The translations under genes and the position numbers were made by a program. The notes beneath the pieces were generated by a model. The model had not been told where the DNA came from and made no database searches. It saw nothing but the letters and a program-made list of their open reading frames with translations. Positions 59,813-64,000 of a DNA stretch of 64,000 bases are shown one piece after another. The stretch comes from Marinimicrococcus sp033875255 (lineage in GTDB: Bacteria; Pseudomonadota; Alphaproteobacteria; Geminicoccales; Geminicoccaceae): NCBI GenBank assembly GCA_033875255.1, contig JAWZSN010000026.1:1-64000 (forward strand), read 5' to 3'. Positions within the stretch are counted from its first letter, which is position 1. Every line of letters begins with the position of its first letter.

Positions 59813-60634
59813 TCATGCGGCCACGAGGATCTCGCCCTTGCCGCCGGCAGCGAGGTCGCCGGTGAGCCGCCGCACGCGTCTCGAGGACAGCATGCCGCGC
59901 AGGCCCAGCTCGGCCAGGTGACGCTCCAGCAGGGCCAGCCAGCCCAGCTCGTGCACACCGTTGTCGGCGAAGGTGGCGGGTGCGGCGTCACCTTCGCCTC
60001 CGCCTCCGCCTCCGCCCAGGATCAGCGTGCCGCGCTTCATCGCGATCCCGGGCAGGGCGCCGCAAGGGCCGCGGACCAGGATGGTGCCGCCGATCATCCG
60101 CGAGCCGGTATGGAGGCCGGCGCTGTCGCCCAGGATGAGGCCGCGGCGCATCCGGTCGCCGGCCCGGTCGCCCAGATCGCCGCCGACCAGGATCGCGCCG
60201 CCGGTCATCCCGAACCGCCCGCCCGCCTGGGCGGCACCGACGAACCCGGCGGCGTCGCCCTCCACCCGGATCACCCCGCCGCTCATCTCGCTGCCGGCAA
60301 ACGGGCCGGCTGCACCCGCCACCGCGATGCTTCCGCCCTTCATGCCGTGACCCAGCAGCGCCCCAGCATCGCCCTCGACGGCGATGGCGCCGCTCTCCAT
60401 GCCCGCGCCGATCCGCTCGAGGGCCGGACAGGTGTCGCGGATCACCAGCCGCTGCGGATCGCCCGCCGTCACCTCGAAGAGCTCTCCCAGCTTAATGCGC
60501 CGGTTGCCGCATTGCAGCTCCAGCCTCGCGATCTCGTGCGTGCCCAGCCCGGTCAGAAGCCCGGGCAGCACCGGCGCCATGTCGACCGGCAGGCGCAGCG
60601 TCGCGCGCATGGTGAGGGTGAGCCCGCCCATCAC
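59813..60634 (-). CDS. fhcC: Formyltransferase/hydrolase complex subunit C
   Basis: A 273-residue beta-helical protein related to the C-terminal domain of glutamate synthase and to FmdC/FwdC. Repeats of the type G-x-x-M-x-x-G-x-[IL]-x-[IV]-x-G are visible from about residue 80 (GAGMESGAIAVEGDAGALLG, GHGMKGGSIAVAGAAG, GRFGMTGGAILVGGDLG). In methylotrophs Fhc acts late in the tetrahydromethanopterin pathway, releasing formate from formyl-H4MPT. It overlaps fhcD by 4 bp and is convergent with metZ (10-bp gap). Confidence 0.92.
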   Translation of the reverse strand: MMGGLTLTMRATLRLPVDMAPVLPGLLTGLGTHEIARLELQCGNRRIKLGELFEVTAGDPQRLVIRDTCPALERIGAGMESGAIAVEGDAGALLGHGMKGGSIAVAGAAGPFAGSEMSGGVIRVEGDAAGFVGAAQAGGRFGMTGGAILVGGDLGDRAGDRMRRGLILGDSAGLHTGSRMIGGTILVRGPCGALPGIAMKRGTLILGGGGGGGEGDAAPATFADNGVHELGWLALLERHLAELGLRGMLSSRRVRRLTGDLAAGGKGEILVAA

Positions 60635-61524
60635 AGCAGCTCGCGCAGGTGGAAATGGTAGGGGCCGAGCTTGCCGCCGTAATTGCCGGCGGTGATGCCC
60701 AGGATGCCACCGCCGCTGCCCAGCGCGCAGGCCGCACGGATGCCGGCTGCGGTGGCGCGGGCCACGGCCTTCTCGCTCAGCCCGTCAATGACGATCTCCA
60801 GCACCGAGCCGACCTCGTCGGGCAGGGCGCTCGCTTCGGCCTGGCCGCGCAGCGTCGGGCAGAAGGCGTCGTTGGTCGAGGCGACCAGCCCCTTGTATCT
60901 CGAGCCGATCTTGGAGCCCGAGCGGACCACGCCGCCGGGAAAGGGCATGATGACGCCCGGTCCCGCCATGGCGGCGACCGCGGCCTCGGCCGCCTCCAGC
61001 GCCGCCCCGGGGTCCGCCGCCAGGATCAGGAAATTGCCGCCGCCCACCGCCGGCACCACGCCGGCCACGTCCTCGATGACGAACTCGCCCTCCATGACCG
61101 GCACCCGCCAGTAGCGGCGCGCCCCGAGCTTCTTGCTGAACTGGAACCCGTCGCCGAAGAAGCGCAGCCCCTTGCCCAGCCCGATCCTCTCCTCGCCGTC
61201 GATGCCGGAGAAGCAGGCGGTGGTGGGGCAGGTGAGGACGCACTGGCCGACACGGGCCTGGACCTGCCGGGCGAGGCTCTCGAGGTCCATGGCGAAGACC
61301 AGCACCGCCACGCCCGGGCGGCCGTCCGGGGTCTCTTGAGGCTCGAGGTCGCGCTCGATCCCCGCCTCGCAGCCGCAGGCGATCACCGAGGTGGCAAAGC
61401 CCGTCATGGAAAGCGCCGCGATCCGCGCCCAGCGTGTGTCGGCGGCGGTGATCACCAGCCGCGTCGCGCGCATTGGAAAAGCCTCGGCGAAACTGTCCTC
61501 GATCGCCACCCCGTTGAGGATCAC
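60631..61524 (-). CDS. fhcD: Formyl-methanofuran:H4MPT formyltransferase subunit of Fhc
   Basis: A 297-residue Ftr-family protein, close to the usual length. Start ILNGVAIEDSFAEAFPMRAT, then TGFATSVIACGCEAGIERDL, CVLTCPTTACFSGIDGEERI, LGKGLRFFGDGFQFSKKLGA and the C-terminal GNYGGKLGPYHFHLRELL. GTG 61524 overlaps the fhcA stop (GTGA), which decides the start; extension upstream would shadow fhcA. It moves the formyl group between H4MPT and the methanofuran-like cofactor in the Fhc complex. Confidence 0.95.
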   Translation of the reverse strand: MILNGVAIEDSFAEAFPMRATRLVITAADTRWARIAALSMTGFATSVIACGCEAGIERDLEPQETPDGRPGVAVLVFAMDLESLARQVQARVGQCVLTCPTTACFSGIDGEERIGLGKGLRFFGDGFQFSKKLGARRYWRVPVMEGEFVIEDVAGVVPAVGGGNFLILAADPGAALEAAEAAVAAMAGPGVIMPFPGGVVRSGSKIGSRYKGLVASTNDAFCPTLRGQAEASALPDEVGSVLEIVIDGLSEKAVARATAAGIRAACALGSGGGILGITAGNYGGKLGPYHFHLRELL

Positions 61525-63194
61525 CGGCCGGCTCCGCGGCAGGCATGGACCACGAGCTGGCCGCGGCCGCCGTCGAGGATCTCCTCCTCGGCCAGCCGGA
61601 ACGAGCCCGGCCGCATGTCGCGATAGTCCTCGAAGAACCGCGCCACGCGGCGCTCGATGGCGCGGTCGTAGCCCGGCCGCACGACATGGGTGGCGCCGAG
61701 CGTGCCGGGCTCGCACACTGCCCCGTCGCGCGCCACCACGCGGCCGTTCTTCATCACCAGCCAAGGCCTGGCGAACATCCGCTCGCGGTCCTCGTGATCC
61801 TCGTAGACGGCGATGTCGGCCATGGCACCGGGCCCCAGATGGCCGTAATGCTGGTCGATGCCCAGCAGCCGCGCCGGTCCCGCGCGGGTCACGATGGCGA
61901 TCTCCTGGAGCGTGTACTCGCGGGTCATCGAGCCCAGCACCGTGGCCTCGCGCACCGCCTTTGGCAGGCGCGCCAGCATGTCGTTGCGAAAGCCGCGGTC
62001 CATCAAGAGCCGCACCAGATGCGGGTAGGTGGTGAAGGGCGCGCCGTTGGGATGGTCGGTGGTGAGCGCGATCCTCCACGGATCCTCGATGGCGAGGAAC
62101 AGCTCGAGGCCGATCGCCCATTGCAGGGCATGCACGAAATTGCGGTCGCGGTAGCGGAACGGCACCACCCCGCAGCCCGCCTCGCACTCGATATCCATCC
62201 CGACCCATTTCTTGGGATGGGCGAAGCGCGCGTTGCGCACCTGGCTCATCGTGTCGCCCGAGGCCGTCACCGTCTGGCCGAACATCACCTGGCCCACGTC
62301 GAGGCTGACATTGGGGCTCTTGTTGATGAGCTCGGCGATGGCCGGTGCGGCGCTGGAGAAGCGGTGCCGTCCCTCCTTGCCGTAGCTGTGGAACTGCAGA
62401 TGGGTGAGGTGGATGCGCCTTCCTTCCATGCCGCGGATGGTGGCGAGCGTGGTGGCGTCGTTGCCCGGCACGCCCAGGTTGCAGCCATGGACGTGGATCG
62501 GATGCGGCACGCCCAGCCGGTCCAGCGCATCGGCCAGCGTGGTCAGGATGGTGCGCGGGGTGATGCCCCAGTGCGGCCCCTGCTCGTCGAGGTCGAGCTT
62601 GCGGCCGTTGAACTTGAAGGCGGCTATCCCGCCCGGATTGACGATCTTGACCGCCAGCGCCTGGGTGGCATGCAGCGTCCACGCCACATAGTCGGCGATC
62701 GCATCCGGCCCGGCGCCGTCCTTGAGGAGATCGAGGAACAGGTCGTCATTGCCGAGAAGGACATAGGCGCCCTTGTCGAGCAGCGGGATGTCGGCCATCT
62801 CCTGGTGCGCCTGCCGCGCATTGGCGGGCAGCATCGCCGGCTCGAAGGCGGCGGTGTAGCCCATACGCGCATAGGCATAGCCGGTCGTGAAGGTCGAGGG
62901 GCTGGCATGGCCGCTGCCGCAGCGATGGCCGTTGCCGCCCGCCTGGCGATGCGCCCGGTGCTCCTCGGGCAGCAGCATGCGCGCGATGTTGACCTTGCCG
63001 CCGCCGATATGGCTGTGCAGGTCGATGCCGCCGGGCATCACCACCCGGTCGCCCATGGCGAGCGTCTGCGCTGCGGCCCGGCCGTCGGCAGGCGCGGTGA
63101 CGATCCGCCCGTCCTCGATCCAGACGTCGCCGCGCGCGCCGTCGACGCCGTTGATCGGGTCGTGGACCGTGCACGATTCGAGCCTCGTCAGCAC
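61521..63194 (-). CDS. fhcA: Formyltransferase/hydrolase complex subunit A
   Basis: A 557-residue amidohydrolase-fold subunit (FmdA/FwdA type) that hydrolyses the formyl-cofactor to formate. Metal site start MPGGIDLHSHIGGGKVNIAR (about 53-72), followed by TTGYAYARMGYTAAFEPAML and PIHVHGCNLGVPGND. Later blocks are HLTHLQFHSYGKEGRHRFSS and TTDHPNGAPFTTYPHLVRLL. GTG 63194 is the start. In methylotrophs the usual order is fhcB-A-D-C; here fhcB does not precede fhcA, since a short gap and a gene for a repeat protein lie upstream. Confidence 0.95.
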   Translation of the reverse strand: MLTRLESCTVHDPINGVDGARGDVWIEDGRIVTAPADGRAAAQTLAMGDRVVMPGGIDLHSHIGGGKVNIARMLLPEEHRAHRQAGGNGHRCGSGHASPSTFTTGYAYARMGYTAAFEPAMLPANARQAHQEMADIPLLDKGAYVLLGNDDLFLDLLKDGAGPDAIADYVAWTLHATQALAVKIVNPGGIAAFKFNGRKLDLDEQGPHWGITPRTILTTLADALDRLGVPHPIHVHGCNLGVPGNDATTLATIRGMEGRRIHLTHLQFHSYGKEGRHRFSSAAPAIAELINKSPNVSLDVGQVMFGQTVTASGDTMSQVRNARFAHPKKWVGMDIECEAGCGVVPFRYRDRNFVHALQWAIGLELFLAIEDPWRIALTTDHPNGAPFTTYPHLVRLLMDRGFRNDMLARLPKAVREATVLGSMTREYTLQEIAIVTRAGPARLLGIDQHYGHLGPGAMADIAVYEDHEDRERMFARPWLVMKNGRVVARDGAVCEPGTLGATHVVRPGYDRAIERRVARFFEDYRDMRPGSFRLAEEEILDGGRGQLVVHACRGAGR

Positions 63195-63286
63195 GCCGCG
63201 CCTTCCCCCGCTGCTCCCTGCAATCCGGGACTATAGCCGTCCGCCGCGCGGGAACAAGGAACCGCTGGGGGGAGCGAGCGGCCTCT

Positions 63287-64000
63287 CTATTCGTAGAGGT
63301 GATACCCGCTCACCTCGCGCAGCCGGTAGCCGGCGCTGGCGAGCCTGTCGAACTCCTCCTGGTAGCTGTCCGCGAGCATCTCGTGCCGCGCCTGCCATGC
63401 CGGCCCGTCGCCCTTCTCCCAGACGGCGGCATAATGCCCGGCGGCGCCCGACTTCCAGCTGCTCAGATGGACGAGGTGATAGCCCTCCCGGCCGAGCTGG
63501 TCGAAGGCCTGCTGGTACTGCTCGCTGCTCAGTCCGTGACGCGCCGCGAAGCCGGGGCCGGCGCGCTGCTCGAAGATCGCCGCATAATGGTCCTGCCCGT
63601 CGATGGTGTAGCCGCTCACGCGGACGGGGCGGAAACCGTCACGGACGGCGGAATCGAACTCCTGCTGGTACCGCGCCGCCGAGATGCCGTGAAACGCCCG
63701 GAAGGGCGGGCCGTCGATCTTCTCGAAGATCGCCGTGTAGCGGTCGGTGCCGCCCGCCGTGAACCCGGCCACGTCCACCGGCCGGTAGCCCTCGCCCGTC
63801 CACCGGTCGAACTCGCGCTGGTACGCCTCGCGGCCGAGATCGTGGCGGGCCACGAAGGGCGGCCCCTGGCGCTGCTCGAAGATGGCGGCAAAGCGCGGCT
63901 CGCCGCCCACCGCGTAGCCGCGCACCAGCACCGGCCTGAAACCCTGCGCCACCAGGCCCTCGAACGTCCGCTGGTAGTCCTGCGCGCCGAGCCCGTGCCG
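63287..64000 (-). CDS. Tandem repeat protein, BTRD1-like, 5' end outside window
   Basis: The frame is open to the last base, so the gene starts beyond the window. Four and a half repeats of about 50 residues are visible, each with the pattern [RF]HG[LI]-x(3)-YQ-x-EFD-x(5)-GYRPV-x-V-x-GY-x(6)-[RH]YAAIFE-x(3)-GP-x-[FW]-x-A. This matches my recollection of Pfam bacterial tandem repeat domain 1, found in secreted or serine-hydrolase-linked proteins. The last repeat ends SGYHLYE. The N-terminal domain, and so any enzyme activity, lies outside the window. Confidence 0.8.
   Translation of the reverse strand, partial: RHGLGAQDYQRTFEGLVAQGFRPVLVRGYAVGGEPRFAAIFEQRQGPPFVARHDLGREAYQREFDRWTGEGYRPVDVAGFTAGGTDRYTAIFEKIDGPPFRAFHGISAARYQQEFDSAVRDGFRPVRVSGYTIDGQDHYAAIFEQRAGPGFAARHGLSSEQYQQAFDQLGREGYHLVHLSSWKSGAAGHYAAVWEKGDGPAWQARHEMLADSYQEEFDRLASAGYRLREVSGYHLYE

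Overview
The window looks like chromosomal DNA of a high-GC alphaproteobacterium, probably Rhodospirillales/Geminicoccales-like; this placement is inferred from content, not from a search. The clues are a SAM-II riboswitch ahead of metZ, a NadQ-type regulator with two ATGCTC-N5-GAGCAT operators ahead of nadA-nadC, an nnrU-nnrS pair, methanopterin-linked C1 genes (fhcA, fhcD, fhcC) and PedC/PedA-type ABC genes of the kind found with PQQ alcohol oxidation. No tRNA, rRNA, CRISPR array or intact transposase gene was seen.

Layout. 0-1.3 kb: 3' part of a gene carrying five in-frame 201/195-bp tandem repeats. 1.5-4.2 kb: DUF2231 membrane protein, LysR regulator and a divergent old yellow enzyme. 4.2-7.4 kb: four-gene ABC transporter operon on the minus strand. 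7.5-11 kb: nnrU-nnrS-MOSC and a tandem SpoIIAA-like protein. 11-22.5 kb: a nine-gene minus-strand catabolic operon (TAXI-TRAP uptake, solitary fumarate-reductase-like flavoprotein, CoA transferase, MaoC, enoyl-CoA hydratase, acyl-CoA dehydrogenase, MmgE/PrpD, aspartate dehydrogenase-like) with a divergent GntR/FCD regulator. 22.6-29 kb: an accessory stretch with an FMN glutamate-synthase-like protein, small envelope proteins, two members of the NRAQRRR-tail family (one only a fragment), an AT-rich island and a RES-Xre toxin-antitoxin pair. 29-33.6 kb: folate genes pabB-pabA-pabC and folP. 34.8-39.5 kb: surface polysaccharide genes with two O-antigen-ligase paralogues flanking a glycosyltransferase. 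39.8-45.9 kb: assimilatory sulfate reduction with siroheme synthesis. 46-49 kb: nadQ, nadA, nadC, with no nadB. 49.5-58.4 kb: four tandem paralogues of a large secreted repeat protein. 58.5-63.2 kb: SAM-II riboswitch-metZ and fhcA-fhcD-fhcC. 63.3 kb to the end: a BTRD1-like repeat protein cut by the window edge.

The most unusual part is the 9-kb array of four 617-634-residue exported proteins. Each has 11 A-[IL]-G-N-[ST] motifs alternating with curlin-like I-x-Q-x-N-x(3)-Q stretches, no cysteine, a conserved mature N-terminus IEVVVL and a conserved C-terminus GNSASVTI[KR]. All four start at TTG or GTG exactly 8 nt after a conserved Shine-Dalgarno leader, and each ends in a strong hairpin, three of which are near-identical. 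A frameshifted remnant of a fifth copy lies between copies 2 and 3. I infer a multi-copy beta-solenoid or amyloid-like surface protein; no dedicated exporter is encoded in this window.

Sulfate reduction supplies sulfide to the riboswitch-controlled MetZ for methionine synthesis, and the CysG-type enzymes supply siroheme to CysI. NadQ probably represses nadA-nadC. The enzyme supplying iminoaspartate to NadA is not next to it; the aspartate dehydrogenase-like gene and the aspartate-oxidase-superfamily flavoprotein in the TRAP operon are candidates, although their setting looks catabolic.
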